From assembly GCA_020720185.1 (NCBI GenBank), contig DYPB01000007.1, positions 2,308 through 39,608 on the forward strand: a stretch of DNA of 37,301 nucleotides, written 5' to 3'. Both the position numbers and the translations under genes were made by a program. This DNA is from Flavobacterium psychrophilum (GTDB lineage: Bacteria > Bacteroidota > Bacteroidia > Flavobacteriales > Flavobacteriaceae). The first letter of the stretch is position 1. Each line of letters opens with the position of its first letter. The notes beneath the pieces were generated by a model. That model searched no databases. It saw nothing but the letters and a program-made list of their open reading frames with translations, and was not told where the DNA came from. Positions 9,563 through 18,037 of the stretch are shown here, piece after piece.

Positions 9563-9754
9563 TTATTGTAACTCTCTTTTACTTAATTCTGTAGCTAATC
9601 TTGCAACGGTTCTTCTTACACTTCTAATTTGAAGTGGATTACTAATTGGTGATATAGCATGAGCCATTTTTAATTCAGCATAAGCTTTTTTAGTTTGGCT
9701 AAGTTTTTCTTGCAACACTGCTGCAGAAAGATCTTTTATTTCTGATTGTTTCAT
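9563..9754 (-). CDS. rpmC: 50S ribosomal protein L29
   Basis: L29, 63 residues, a two-helix protein at the tunnel exit near the SRP and trigger-factor docking site. It starts [20 protein letters not shown] and contains [20 protein letters not shown], the L29 signature. It sits between rplP and rpsQ as usual. Confidence 0.97.
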   Translation of the reverse strand: MKQSEIKDLSAAVLQEKLSQTKKAYAELKMAHAISPISNPLQIRSVRRTVARLATELSKRELQ

Positions 9755-9768
9755 AACTTTATTTATAA

Positions 9769-10194
9769 TTATGCTTCGAAATCTCTTGCTACTACGAATT
9801 TTGTTTTACAAGGTAATTTTTGTGCTGCTAATCTTAATGCTTCTTTTGCAACAGATAATGGCACACCACCAACTTCAAACATTATTCTTCCAGGTCTAAC
9901 AACAGCAGCCCAATATTCTACGGCTCCTTTTCCTTTACCCATACGTACCTCTAGAGGTTTCTTTGTTATTGGTTTGTCTGGAAATATTTTAATCCATAAT
10001 TGTCCTTCTCTTTTCATAAAACGAGTTGCAGCAATACGAGCAGCTTCGATTTGTCTTGAGGTCAAGAACATTCCATCTTCATGAACAGATTTAATCCCAA
10101 ACATCCCATTTGAAAGTTCATGCCCTCTTTGAGAATTTCCCTTCATTTTACCTTTTTGTACCTTACGGTATTTTGTTCTTTTAGGCTGTAACAT
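9769..10194 (-). CDS. rplP: 50S ribosomal protein L16
   Basis: L16, 141 residues, near the A-site tRNA elbow. It starts [20 protein letters not shown]. Signatures include [39 protein letters not shown] and [20 protein letters not shown]. It follows rpsC by 20 bases and shows the ordinary length. Confidence 0.98.
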   Translation of the reverse strand: MLQPKRTKYRKVQKGKMKGNSQRGHELSNGMFGIKSVHEDGMFLTSRQIEAARIAATRFMKREGQLWIKIFPDKPITKKPLEVRMGKGKGAVEYWAAVVRPGRIMFEVGGVPLSVAKEALRLAAQKLPCKTKFVVARDFEA

Positions 10195-10214
10195 TTTTCT
10201 TTTTGTTTAAAAAT

Positions 10215-10976
10215 TTACTTTCTTTTTCGAGCGTCTGGTTTTCTATCTTTATTAAAAGGTTTTCTGTCTCCTCTTGGAGAATCTCCACCTTTTCCACCAT
10301 CTTTTCCTGGTTGTTTTTTATCCATTCCTAAAAGTGGTGATAAATCTCTTTTACCATAAACTTCACCTTTCATAATCCATACTTTTATTCCCATTCTACC
10401 ATAAGTAGTATGGGCTTCTGCAAGTGCGTAATCAATATCGGCTCTGAAAGTTGATAAAGGAATTCTTCCTTCTTTGAATCCTTCTGATCTCGCCATTTCA
10501 GCTCCATTCAAACGACCAGAAATTAAAACCTTTATACCTTCTGCGTTCATACGCATGGTGGCAGCAATAGCCATTTTAATTGCTCTTCTGTAAGAAATTC
10601 TGCTTTCAATTTGACGGCAGATGCTTGTTGCAACTAAATAAGCATCAAGTTCAGGTCTTTTAATTTCAAAGATATTAATTTGAACCTCTTTGTCTGTAAT
10701 TTTTTTAAGTTCTTCTTTTAACTTGTCTACCTCTTGTCCGCCCTTCCCGATAATGATACCTGGTCGAGCAGTAGTGATAGTAACGGTTACAAGTTTTAAA
10801 GTTCTTTCTATAATTACTTTTGATACACTAGCTTTTGATAAACGAGCATGAATATACTTTCTGATTTTGTAATCTTCGGCAATTTTATCGCCATAATCAT
10901 TTCCACCATACCAGTTTGAATCCCATCCTCTGATGATACCAAGTCTATTTCCAATTGGATTTGTCTTTTGTCCCAT
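10215..10976 (-). CDS. rpsC: 30S ribosomal protein S3
   Basis: S3, 253 residues, part of the mRNA entry tunnel. It starts [20 protein letters not shown]. The type II KH domain has the GXXG loop in [16 protein letters not shown]. The C-terminal domain contains [20 protein letters not shown], the family signature. A charged tail ([20 protein letters not shown] and onward) extends it beyond the E. coli length and is probably disordered. Confidence 0.98.
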   Translation of the reverse strand: MGQKTNPIGNRLGIIRGWDSNWYGGNDYGDKIAEDYKIRKYIHARLSKASVSKVIIERTLKLVTVTITTARPGIIIGKGGQEVDKLKEELKKITDKEVQINIFEIKRPELDAYLVATSICRQIESRISYRRAIKMAIAATMRMNAEGIKVLISGRLNGAEMARSEGFKEGRIPLSTFRADIDYALAEAHTTYGRMGIKVWIMKGEVYGKRDLSPLLGMDKKQPGKDGGKGGDSPRGDRKPFNKDRKPDARKRK

Positions 10977-10981
10977 GCTGC

Positions 10982-11395
10982 TTATGAATTGCTTTGTGTG
11001 TTATTAATTTGCCCTAATACTATTGTAACATGATTAGAACGCTTTCTTATTCTATGTGCTCTTCCTTGTGGTGCTGGACGAAGTCTTTTTAACATCATTC
11101 CTCCATCTACACGAATTTCTTTTATAAACAAGCCTGCTTCATCCATATTAGCGTCTGGGTTTTTTTGAATCCAGTTATTCATAACTGACAAAACCAATTT
11201 TTCTAATTTTCTTGAAGCTTCTTTTGAGCTAAATCTTAATATATTAAGTGCTCTTTCCACTTTCTGACCTCTTACCAAGTCTGCTACTAAACGCATCTTT
11301 CTAGGTGAAGTAGGGCAGTTATTTAACTTTGCGAAGGCAAGAGACTTATTAGCCTCTTTTCTAGCGTCTGCTGTTTCTCTTTTACGAACTCCCAT
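10982..11395 (-). CDS. rplV: 50S ribosomal protein L22
   Basis: L22, 137 residues, with an extended loop lining the exit tunnel at the macrolide site. The core reads [20 protein letters not shown], then [15 protein letters not shown]. The loop hairpin region contains [20 protein letters not shown], which looks wild type with no insertion or deletion of the kind linked to macrolide resistance. It is 6 bases after rpsS and 5 bases before rpsC. Confidence 0.98.
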   Translation of the reverse strand: MGVRKRETADARKEANKSLAFAKLNNCPTSPRKMRLVADLVRGQKVERALNILRFSSKEASRKLEKLVLSVMNNWIQKNPDANMDEAGLFIKEIRVDGGMMLKRLRPAPQGRAHRIRKRSNHVTIVLGQINNTQSNS

Positions 11396-11401
11396 TGCTT
11401 C

Positions 11402-11680
11402 TTATTTTTTACCTTTATTTTTTGCTCCAGCGTGACCTCTAAATGATCTTGTTGGCGAAAATTCTCCTAATTTATGTCCTACCATATTCTCTGTAACATA
11501 TACTGGTACAAATTGTCTTCCGTTATGTACAGCTATTGTTTGTCCAACAAAGTCTGGTGTTATCATAGAAGCTCTAGACCAAGTCTTTACTACTCCTTTG
11601 TTTCCTTTTTCAATGTTTTCTTGAACTTTCTTATCTAATTTATAATGAACGAAAGGTCCTTTTTTTAATGATCTTGCCAT
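11402..11680 (-). CDS. rpsS: 30S ribosomal protein S19
   Basis: S19, 92 residues, in the 30S head, where it pairs with S13. It starts [20 protein letters not shown] and carries the signature [19 protein letters not shown] near the end. It is 3 bases after rplB and nothing in it is unusual. Confidence 0.98.
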   Translation of the reverse strand: MARSLKKGPFVHYKLDKKVQENIEKGNKGVVKTWSRASMITPDFVGQTIAVHNGRQFVPVYVTENMVGHKLGEFSPTRSFRGHAGAKNKGKK

Positions 11681-11683
11681 GTC

Positions 11684-12508
11684 TTATTTCTTTCTTCGTT
11701 CTACAATATATTTGTTACTTGGATTTTGCTTCGCTCTGGTTCTGTATCCTTTTGCAGGAATACCTTTTCTAGAACGAGGGTGTCCACCTGACGAACGACC
11801 TTCACCGCCACCCATTGGGTGATCCACTGGATTCATAGCTACTGGTCTTGTTCTTGGTCTTCTACCTAACCATCTTGTTCTACCTGCTTTACCAGACACA
11901 ACTAATTGATGATCAGAATTTGAAACGGCTCCAATTGTTGCAGAACAAGTAAGTAAGATTAATCTTGTTTCACCTGATGGCATTTTTATCGTTGCGTATT
12001 TTCCGTCTCTTGCCATTAATTGAGCAAATGTACCTGCAGAACGGGCAATAACTGCTCCTTGTGATGGACGCAATTCTATACAAGAAATTACAGTTCCTAA
12101 TGGAATTTTACTTAATGGAAGTGTATTACCTATTTCAGGTTGTGCATCGACTCCAGAAACTAATTTCTGACCAACTTTCAATCCGTTTTGAGCAATAATA
12201 TAGTTTTTTTCACCATCAGCATATGCTAATAAAGCAATAAAAGCTGTTCTGTTTGGGTCATATTCTATTGATTTCACAGTTGCAGAAATGCCTGCTTTTG
12301 CTCTTTTGAAATCAATAATACGATACCTTTGTTTATGACCACCGCCTGTATAACGCATGGTCATTTTTCCTTGACTATTTCTACCTCCAGAGTTTTTTAT
12401 CGGTGCTATCAAAGAGCGTTCCGGCTTATCAGTTGTAATGGCGTCATAACCATTCACAACTCTAAATCGCTGACCTGGGGTAATAGGTTTTAATTTTCTT
12501 ACTGACAT
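11684..12508 (-). CDS. rplB: 50S ribosomal protein L2
   Basis: L2, 274 residues, essential for subunit association and the peptidyl-transferase centre. It begins [20 protein letters not shown]. The RNA-binding core includes [15 protein letters not shown]. The C-terminal signature [20 protein letters not shown] contains the conserved His of the active-site region. One base separates it from rplW, suggesting coupled translation. Confidence 0.99.
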   Translation of the reverse strand: MSVRKLKPITPGQRFRVVNGYDAITTDKPERSLIAPIKNSGGRNSQGKMTMRYTGGGHKQRYRIIDFKRAKAGISATVKSIEYDPNRTAFIALLAYADGEKNYIIAQNGLKVGQKLVSGVDAQPEIGNTLPLSKIPLGTVISCIELRPSQGAVIARSAGTFAQLMARDGKYATIKMPSGETRLILLTCSATIGAVSNSDHQLVVSGKAGRTRWLGRRPRTRPVAMNPVDHPMGGGEGRSSGGHPRSRKGIPAKGYRTRAKQNPSNKYIVERRKK

Positions 12509-12509
12509 T

Positions 12510-12803
12510 TTATCCTAAATTGTTATAAAAATCAATTGTTTCTCCTTCTTGTACTTGTACAAATGCTTTTTTCTCGGCGTTTGTCTTTCCACTTATAAGT
12601 CCACTTTTAGTGTATTTTGTACTTCGATCTGGTCTTACATTCATCGTGTTTATACTAATAACATTTACTCCATAAGCAGCTTCTACGGCTTTCTTAATTT
12701 GTATTTTATTTGCTTTTTTATTCACGAAAAAACCATAGCGATTCAATGTTTCACTTTCTTTGGTTACTTTTTCTGTTACTATAGGTTTAATTATGATACT
12801 CAT
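12510..12803 (-). CDS. rplW: 50S ribosomal protein L23
   Basis: L23, 97 residues, the docking site for trigger factor and SRP at the tunnel exit. It starts [20 protein letters not shown]. The conserved motif is [20 protein letters not shown], followed by [19 protein letters not shown]. It lies 6 bases after rplD. Confidence 0.98.
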   Translation of the reverse strand: MSIIIKPIVTEKVTKESETLNRYGFFVNKKANKIQIKKAVEAAYGVNVISINTMNVRPDRSTKYTKSGLISGKTNAEKKAFVQVQEGETIDFYNNLG

Positions 12804-12809
12804 GACCTA

Positions 12810-13439
12810 TTATTTGTTTAAATTTTCTTCAATTCCGTCTATCGAACCTTCTAAAAGCACTAAATTATTAGCGTTTAAAATAGAATAAGTACTTAATTCT
12901 GAATTAGTTACCACATTTGTTGCCTTTAAATTTCGTGAGGACAAATATACATTTTTATTTGATTCTCCCAACACTATTAAAGATTTTTTATTTTCTATAC
13001 CCAAAGCCTTCAAAACTTCAATAAAATTCTTTGTGTTTGGAGCTTCAAATGTGAAGTCTTCTACTACAATAATATTTGATTCTTTTGCTTTTAATGAAAA
13101 TGCTGATTTTCTTGCCAATCTTTTTAATGATTTATTCAATTTGAATGAATAACTTCTTGGTCTTGGCCCGAAAACAGTTCCACCTCCTTTAAACAACGGA
13201 GACTTTTTACTACCAGCTCGGGCAGTTCCTGTTCCTTTTTGTTTTTTGATTTTGCGTGTACTTCCTACAACTTCTGCTCTTTCTTTTGCTTTGTGTGTAC
13301 CTTGTCTTTGATTAGCAAGATATTGTTTTACATCAAGATAGATAGCATGTTTGTTTGGTTCTACTGCAAATACTGCGTCTGAAAGTTGTACTTTTCTGCC
13401 AGTATCTTTTCCGGTTTTATCTAATACTTTTACTTCCAT
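12810..13439 (-). CDS. rplD: 50S ribosomal protein L4
   Basis: L4, 209 residues, with a loop reaching the exit tunnel. The start used is the Met of [21 protein letters not shown] longer reading frame extends 15 residues further upstream, but those lie inside rplC and do not resemble L4. The loop carries [20 protein letters not shown]. The start codon overlaps the rplC stop by one base (TAATG), pointing to translational coupling. In E. coli L4 represses the S10 operon through its leader; no such structure can be shown here, although the rplC leader has a small hairpin. Confidence 0.97.
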   Translation of the reverse strand: MEVKVLDKTGKDTGRKVQLSDAVFAVEPNKHAIYLDVKQYLANQRQGTHKAKERAEVVGSTRKIKKQKGTGTARAGSKKSPLFKGGGTVFGPRPRSYSFKLNKSLKRLARKSAFSLKAKESNIIVVEDFTFEAPNTKNFIEVLKALGIENKKSLIVLGESNKNVYLSSRNLKATNVVTNSELSTYSILNANNLVLLEGSIDGIEENLNK

Positions 13440-14056
13440 TATTTCTGAATGATTACAAAAGAGTCTTTGCATCCTGGAACACAACCTTTTACTAATAGTA
13501 GGTTTTTTTCAGCTACTACTTTCAATACTCTTAAATTTTGAACTTTTACATTGTCGCCTCCCATTCTTCCTGCCATTCGCATTCCTTTGAATACTCTTGA
13601 AGGATAAGACGATGCTCCTACTGAACCTGGCGCTCTCAATCGGTTATGTTGTCCGTGAGTTGCTTGACCCACACCACCAAAACCGTGTCTTTTTACAACA
13701 CCTTGGAATCCTTTACCTTTTGAAACACCTTGTACATCTACAAACTCTCCTTCTGAAAAGATTGAAACATCTACAATGTCTCCTAATTTTTGCTCTGTTG
13801 CAAAATCTTGAAATTCAACAACTTTTTTCTTCGCTACAGTTCCAGCTTTTTTAAAGTGCCCTAATGCCGCTTTTGTGGAATGTTTCTCAGTTTTGTCATC
13901 GAAACCAAGTTGCAACGCTTCGTACCCGTCGACCGCTTTGGTTCTGACTTGGGTAACTACACATGGTCCAGCCTCTATAACGGTACAAGGAATATTTTTC
14001 CCATTCTCGTCAAAGATACTAGTCATGCCAATTTTTCTTCCGATTAACCCAGACAT
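13439..14056 (-). CDS. rplC: 50S ribosomal protein L3
   Basis: L3, 205 residues, one of the first proteins in 50S assembly and close to the peptidyl-transferase centre. The Met of [20 protein letters not shown] is taken as start; an in-frame Met three codons upstream (MFN) is possible. Signatures include [20 protein letters not shown] and [18 protein letters not shown]. It is the first gene of this ribosomal run. The expected preceding gene, rpsJ, is instead 10 kb away on the other strand. A consensus promoter lies about 60 bases upstream. Confidence 0.97.
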   Translation of the reverse strand: MSGLIGRKIGMTSIFDENGKNIPCTVIEAGPCVVTQVRTKAVDGYEALQLGFDDKTEKHSTKAALGHFKKAGTVAKKKVVEFQDFATEQKLGDIVDVSIFSEGEFVDVQGVSKGKGFQGVVKRHGFGGVGQATHGQHNRLRAPGSVGASSYPSRVFKGMRMAGRMGGDNVKVQNLRVLKVVAEKNLLLVKGCVPGCKDSFVIIQK

Positions 14057-14083
14057 ATTAAACATTTATTAATTAAACAATTA

Positions 14084-14101
14084 GAAAGGTCGCTTCCTTT
14101 C
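14084..14101 (-). promoter_or_regulatory. Small leader hairpin before rplC
   Basis: In the minus-strand leader, GAAAGG and CCTTTC form a perfect 6-bp stem around the loop AAGCGA, between the promoter and the rplC start. A leader hairpin at the head of an S10-type operon invites comparison with L4 autoregulation. It is much smaller than the E. coli leader, so a regulatory role is only a guess. Confidence 0.4.
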
Positions 14102-14115
14102 ATTTTTTGAGTGTG

Positions 14116-14145
14116 CAAAGATAGTTATATTATTTTAACTACCAA
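14116..14145 (-). promoter_or_regulatory. Promoter of the rplC operon
   Basis: On the minus strand TTG (14143-14145) is followed by exactly 19 bases and then TATCTTTG (14116-14123), a full match to the Bacteroidota TAnnTTTG minus-7 element. Transcription would start near 14110, giving a leader of about 55 bases. The spacer length equals that of the rpsL promoter at 20628-20657. Confidence 0.8.
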
Positions 14146-14346
14146 ATATTATTTCAAAAGTTTCTGAATAAAGTTTTCAATAATTAAAATTTATCCTGTT
14201 ATTCCTATAAAATATCTTTATATCTTTTTTAAGTTATCTTTTAATGTGGAACTATGAGTTAAAATTTAGTTGTTAATTTCTTGAAAATTTGAGGTTTTAA
14301 GCTTTTGAAAATTTAGTGTTGTTTATTTCTAATATTGGATGAATGC

Positions 14347-14582
14347 TTTAGGTGGGTTCTATAAATTAGTTTTTTTGTAAATTTATTTTTTACTGATGCT
14401 CTTTTTGTTTTATTTTACTTCACTTTGTGTTTATTTGTCAGCGGTGTTCAGTGAATTTACATTTGGCATCTTTTTCCCATCTTTCTGTTCAAATATGGGC
14501 ATATTTGAACAGAAAGAAAGAAAAAATCTATTCAAAATAATTCCAAAAATAGCTATCAGCTAATTTATAGAACCCACCTTTA
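14347..14582. mobile_element. MITE-like element, copy A (228 bp) with 4-bp target duplication
   Basis: The element spans 14351-14578. Its ends are perfect 19-bp inverted repeats starting GGTGGGTTCTATAAATTAG, and it is flanked on both sides by TTTA (14347-14350 and 14579-14582), the expected target-site duplication. It contains no open reading frame of note, so it cannot encode its own transposase. Inside is a 17-bp perfect palindrome. It lies about 200 bases upstream of the rplC promoter, within a 613-base stretch without genes (14066-14678). The rest of that stretch is AT-rich and holds only the rplC promoter and the gldC terminator. The transposase family was not identified. Confidence 0.8.
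14481..14516. repeat. 17-bp perfect palindrome inside MITE copy A
   Basis: CTTTCTGTTCAAATATG and its exact reverse complement are separated by only two G residues. It is far more stable than other hairpins in the window. It may be a terminator-like barrier, a cruciform, or a nested insertion within the element. No similar sequence occurs in copy B. Confidence 0.7.
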
Positions 14583-14588
14583 TATATA

Positions 14589-14626
14589 AAAAGAGCAGAA
14601 CAAAAATTAATTGGCTCTGCTTTTTA
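14589..14626 (-). terminator. Intrinsic terminator after gldC
   Basis: In the minus-strand transcript AGCAGA pairs with TCTGCT around a 16-base AT-rich loop, preceded by AAAA and followed by CTTTTTATATAT. It lies about 55 bases past the gldC stop and directly beside the right end of MITE copy A. Confidence 0.7.
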
Positions 14627-14678
14627 TAATTTATGGATTTTCGGCTTCTATTTTAGGAAAGAGTTACGGATTTTATAA

Positions 14679-15002
14679 TTATTTTACCAAATCTAATTTT
14701 TCTGCAAAATATTCACAAAAATCTTTCATTGTAGCAGTCATCTTCTCGTCGCCTGTAGCACGGTTATAGGTATCTGCCATTGCTATAAGGGTTTGATGAA
14801 AAAATAATTTCATCTCATCAACAGGCATTTCTTTTGTCCACAAATCAATTCGAAGTGTTTCCTGAACCTTATTGTCCCAAACCGAAAGCATAATAGCCTT
14901 GGTTTCTTCCGTATTTATACCTCCATCGGAGGCGGTCCATAAAATTTTTTCAGGCACACGGTTGTCGTCTAATTCGATATTAAATTTTATTTCTGATTTC
15001 AT
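14679..15002 (-). CDS. gldC: Gliding motility protein GldC
   Basis: A small soluble protein of 107 residues, recognised by MKSEIKFNIELDDNRVPEKI, then LWTASDGGINTEETKAIMLS, and LRIDLWTKEMPVDEMKLFFH. GldC is known from Flavobacterium gliding genetics, where it improves gliding and is associated with GldB. Its biochemical role is unclear. No signal peptide is seen, so it is probably cytoplasmic. It follows gldB by 56 bases in the same direction, an arrangement expected for this pair. The gap contains a few heptamer units. Confidence 0.93.
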   Translation of the reverse strand: MKSEIKFNIELDDNRVPEKILWTASDGGINTEETKAIMLSVWDNKVQETLRIDLWTKEMPVDEMKLFFHQTLIAMADTYNRATGDEKMTATMKDFCEYFAEKLDLVK

Positions 15003-15042
15003 TTTTAGCTGTAAGTAAAAAAGTGTTGAGCAGAGACTAATA

Positions 15043-15070
15043 ATCTTATCGCTTATGCCTATTGCTTTTT
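15043..15070. repeat. Short heptamer array between gldB and gldC
   Basis: Four 7-base units (ATCTTAT, CGCTTAT, GCCTATT, GCTTTTT) run into the end of gldB and cover its stop codon and last codons. The units are the same type as those in the infA-rpmJ gap (CGCTTAT occurs in both). Confidence 0.5.
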
Positions 15071-16024
15071 AGGTTTGTATTTACTGTTTTCAAATATTGT
15101 TTTTTCGTCTGTTTTTAGCATATCTGTCAAACTAATTTTATTGTTTTCCATATATGATTTTACAATTTGCCAACCTACCCACGCCCCCACACGACCTGGT
15201 GATTCGCTATCTATTTCTAAATAAAATTTAGAGAAAGGTGCTGGCAAGATAAACCGTCCTGCAAGTTTTGAGTCATTTTTATACAGCATTTTTTGCTCTA
15301 TAAAATAGCTCCAAATATAGCTTTCGTTAGCCAAACACCAATCCATTTGAGGTTTTGTATAACCTATTTTTACTTCGTCTGGAGTTTCTGGCAAAAGTTT
15401 ATCTTTTAAATAAAGTTCTTTTCCTGCAAATACCATCAATGAAATTAAAGATTTGTCGGATGGTAATGGGATTTTTCTTGTTGCAAAACTCGAAACTAAA
15501 TCTGGAAATATTTGATTTTCTTCAAAATTTTGTTTGATATAATCAGGAAACTCTCCTTTATAATATTTATGGTCCTTTCCTAAATATAGTTCTAACGGAA
15601 TAAGTACTAAACTATCGGCATAGATAGCTTTGTTGTTATAATCCATATCGGCAATTACGGTAAAGACTTTCGGGATTTTTGCCGTTGGATAATAATATTT
15701 GATATGTTTAAATAAATTAGCAAATTGCGGTTCGAGCTTTGATATATTGTTGTACTTTTTTTGAACTTCGCCATATAATTCTCGCCACATTGGATTTTGC
15801 ATTTTGTTTGTCCAAACGGTATCTGCATTTCCTGCTGGAAAAAGATATGGATATTCTGATTTTAGTTTGCCTAAATCTTGTGGTTTGGTCTCAAAAAAAA
15901 GTTTGTCAAATCGAGTGAATTTTACTTCAACAGCAATTTCCTCGACTGCTTTTTCTTCTTCTGATTTTTGTTTGCACGATGCCAAAGCCAATATAAAAAG
16001 AAAAGGAATTGTTAGTTTTTTCAT
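15059..16024 (-). CDS. gldB: Gliding motility lipoprotein GldB
   Basis: Lipoprotein of 321 residues required for gliding in Flavobacterium. The start chosen is MKKLTIPFLFILALASCKQK, a lipoprotein signal with the lipobox LASC and the lipidated Cys at position 17. The reading frame extends 22 residues upstream, but that part lies in a foldback repeat and lacks a signal peptide, so it is rejected. The mature protein has PLPSDKSLISLMVFAGKELY and RVGAWVGWQIVKSYM, which I associate with the GldB family. GldB is thought to work at the cell envelope with the type IX secretion and gliding machinery. It is divergent from nadE. Confidence 0.92.
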   Translation of the reverse strand: MKKLTIPFLFILALASCKQKSEEEKAVEEIAVEVKFTRFDKLFFETKPQDLGKLKSEYPYLFPAGNADTVWTNKMQNPMWRELYGEVQKKYNNISKLEPQFANLFKHIKYYYPTAKIPKVFTVIADMDYNNKAIYADSLVLIPLELYLGKDHKYYKGEFPDYIKQNFEENQIFPDLVSSFATRKIPLPSDKSLISLMVFAGKELYLKDKLLPETPDEVKIGYTKPQMDWCLANESYIWSYFIEQKMLYKNDSKLAGRFILPAPFSKFYLEIDSESPGRVGAWVGWQIVKSYMENNKISLTDMLKTDEKTIFENSKYKPKKQ

Positions 16025-16042
16025 AGCGTTTATTGATGTTTT

Positions 16043-16131
16043 AGCCCTGATGGTAGCGGCATCCTTTTTATTTTTTTTGGGCGTTATCAAAATAAAAAAA
16101 TAAAAAGATATAGCGAACAGCAGGAAATAGC
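16043..16131. repeat. Foldback intergenic repeat upstream of gldB
   Basis: Two arms run AGCCCTGATGGTAGCGGCAT to a T-rich core on the left, and an A-rich core to AGCGAACAGCAGGAAATAGC on the right. The inner 14 bp (16064-16077 and 16094-16107) pair perfectly and the outer arms only partly. The loop is about 16 bases. I recall similar sequences as frequent intergenic elements in Flavobacterium genomes. It occupies the gldB leader and would fold in its mRNA. Confidence 0.6.
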
Positions 16132-16154
16132 TTCTAATTATTGATAAACTCTAA

Positions 16155-16185
16155 TTGATCGTTATGATTTAATTTATTATTTTTG
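16155..16185 (+). promoter_or_regulatory. Promoter of nadE
   Basis: TTG at 16155-16157, a 20-base spacer, then TATTTTTG at 16178-16185 matches the Bacteroidota promoter pattern. The leader would be about 40 bases, very A-rich just before the nadE start codon at 16235, and without a Shine-Dalgarno sequence. Confidence 0.7.
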
Positions 16186-16234
16186 CAAATATACAATGCT
16201 ATTTTTAAAAAAAACTTAAAAAAAAACTTAAAAA

Positions 16235-17008
16235 ATGATTATTGAAGATGTGAACCTCAAAATTGTAAATTGGTTAAAAGAATATGCTGAAAATGCGGGT
16301 GTTAATGGTTTTGTGGTAGGGATTTCGGGCGGAGTAGATTCTGCTGTAACCAGCACGCTTTGTGCCCAAACGGGACTAAAAGTTTTGTGTGTAGAAATGC
16401 CTATTCATCAGGATGCAAGCCAAGTAAATAGAGGGCGGGAGCATATTGAACAGCTGAAAAATAGATTTGAAAATGTATTGAATGTGGAGGCAGATTTGAC
16501 TACTGTTTTTGAAGATTTTAAATTAGAAATGCCTGTTGTTGATGATTTGGCAAAGGTTAATTTAGCGTTGGCAAACAGCAGGGCACGATTACGGATGACT
16601 ACGCTTTATTATTTTGCTGGAATTTATGGTCTTTTAGTTGCTGGAACAGGCAATAAAGTTGAGGATTTTGGGGTAGGTTTTTATACAAAATATGGTGATG
16701 GTGGTGTGGATTTGAGTCCAATTGCCGATTTGATGAAGAGTGAGGTTTATCGGTTAGGTGCTTATTTAAAAATTCCAAATTCTATTCTAAATGCTGCTCC
16801 AACCGATGGTTTATTTGGTGATTTACGAACCGATGAGGATCAATTAGGGGCTAGTTATGATGAATTAGAATGGGCAATGAAAGAATCTGAAAAAGGAAAA
16901 GATAGTGCTAATTTTGAGGGCAGGCAGAAAGTTGTTTTTGAAATTTATACCCGATTAAATCGTATCAATCAGCATAAAATGTTGCCAATTCCCGTTTGTG
17001 TTCTTTAA
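16235..17008 (+). CDS. nadE: NH3-dependent NAD+ synthetase
   Basis: Converts deamido-NAD+ to NAD+ using ATP and ammonia, the last step of NAD synthesis, in the cytoplasm. It has 257 residues, the short form without the glutaminase domain. The ATP-pyrophosphatase loop SGGVDS is at residues 31-36, the NSRAR substrate motif at 114-118, and GTGNKVED at 137-144, followed by the GDGGVDLSPIADL segment that binds the nicotinate ring. It is divergent from gldB-gldC. Own promoter upstream, MITE copy B downstream. Confidence 0.96.
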   Translation: MIIEDVNLKIVNWLKEYAENAGVNGFVVGISGGVDSAVTSTLCAQTGLKVLCVEMPIHQDASQVNRGREHIEQLKNRFENVLNVEADLTTVFEDFKLEMPVVDDLAKVNLALANSRARLRMTTLYYFAGIYGLLVAGTGNKVEDFGVGFYTKYGDGGVDLSPIADLMKSEVYRLGAYLKIPNSILNAAPTDGLFGDLRTDEDQLGASYDELEWAMKESEKGKDSANFEGRQKVVFEIYTRLNRINQHKMLPIPVCVL

Positions 17009-17069
17009 GTTCAATTATTTTATTAAATTTTTAAATGCCGTCTGGAAAAAGTTTTTATTAACAATGTTT

Positions 17070-17146
17070 TAAAGGTGGGTTCTATAAATTAGTTTTTTTG
17101 TAAATTTATTTTTTTACTGATAGCTATTTTATAGAACCCACCTAAA
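17070..17146. mobile_element. MITE-like element, copy B (69 bp) with 4-bp target duplication
   Basis: The element spans 17074-17142 and is flanked by TAAA on both sides (17070-17073 and 17143-17146). Its first 45 or so bases are nearly identical to copy A at 14351 (one extra T), and its right end repeats ATAGAACCCACC. The terminal inverted repeats match for 15 bp. It is an internally deleted version of the same family. The 253-base gap that holds it (17009-17261) shows no gene. Confidence 0.8.
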
Positions 17147-17261
17147 AATAATTGCCTGAAAAATGGGGTGATACTCTCTTATTTTTAGTTTTTATCAAAC
17201 TGCTTCCCTGACAAAATTTCAGTTCAAAAAAATTGGTTGCATATTTGATACCTTATAATTT

Positions 17262-18011
17262 ATGGATAAAAATTTTAAATTTTCAACATCAGTATTGGTA
17301 CTACCACTAATTTTTGTATTGTTCCTTTGGATTGTTTTTTGGATTGAAATTAGGTTTCATTTCAATTTTTCTAAAAATGGTATCTTGCCTCGAACCTTTA
17401 TAGGATTGCAAGGTGTTTTTACAGCACCTTTTATTCATGCAAATCTGAAACATTTAGCAAACAATTCTTTAGCTTTATTATTTCTTTTAGCAGCTTTACG
17501 ATTTTTTTATTACAAACAAACATTCCAAATTATCGTTTTCGGAATATTATTTTCAGGGTTATTAACTTGGGTTATAGCCCGACAAAACTACCACATAGGT
17601 GCCAGTGGGTTTGTGTATGTTTTGGTGAGTTTTATTTTTTTTAAAGGTATAAAAACGCAATATTATAGATTAGTTGCACTTTCATTAACCATAGTAGTTT
17701 TATATGGTGGAATGGTTTGGTATATGTTTCCGTCTGCAGATAATAGTATTTCGTGGGAAGGTCATTTGTCTGGGTTCATTATTGGTTTTGTGCTTTCAAT
17801 ATTTGTTAAAACCCCAGAGTATAAAAGTGAACAATTTTATGATTGGCAAAAACCAGAATACAATCCTGATGATGACGAATTTATGAAACAATTTGATGAA
17901 AATGGAAATTTTGCACCAATAAGATTGGAAGAGATAAATTTAGATGATACAGAAAAGACAGAAACAAATTTTGTTTACGATTTTATACAAAACTCAACGA
18001 CTAAAAAATAA
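17262..18011 (+). CDS. Rhomboid-family intramembrane serine protease
   Basis: Integral inner-membrane protease of 249 residues that cuts transmembrane substrates. About six hydrophobic segments cover residues 10-182. The catalytic Ser is in GASG at 113-116 (Ser115) and the catalytic His in WEGHLSG (His168). The HxxxN element before the active site is in HANLKHLANNS (59-69). The C-terminal 60 residues are acidic and soluble (NPDDDEFMKQFDENGNF), likely cytoplasmic. It ends 26 bases from the convergent rlmB with no clear terminator between them. Substrates are unknown. Confidence 0.93.
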   Translation: MDKNFKFSTSVLVLPLIFVLFLWIVFWIEIRFHFNFSKNGILPRTFIGLQGVFTAPFIHANLKHLANNSLALLFLLAALRFFYYKQTFQIIVFGILFSGLLTWVIARQNYHIGASGFVYVLVSFIFFKGIKTQYYRLVALSLTIVVLYGGMVWYMFPSADNSISWEGHLSGFIIGFVLSIFVKTPEYKSEQFYDWQKPEYNPDDDEFMKQFDENGNFAPIRLEEINLDDTEKTETNFVYDFIQNSTTKK

Positions 18012-18037
18012 GAGGTATTTATTTCTGACCTAATAAA

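Noticed and set aside
12549..12821. 90-residue plus-strand open frame opposite rplW and the end of rplD
   Set aside because: Low-complexity Phe/Tyr/Cys composition produced by antisense reading of a ribosomal gene.
13440..13484. Fifteen-residue N-terminal extension of rplD
   Set aside because: It overlaps rplC, does not resemble L4, and the TAATG overlap gives a better start at 13439.
13597..13854. 85-residue plus-strand open frame opposite rplC
   Set aside because: Leucine-rich shadow of the conserved rplC coding sequence; no promoter or similarity.
16025..16090. 22-residue N-terminal extension of gldB
   Set aside because: It is translated from the foldback repeat and would bury the lipoprotein signal peptide.
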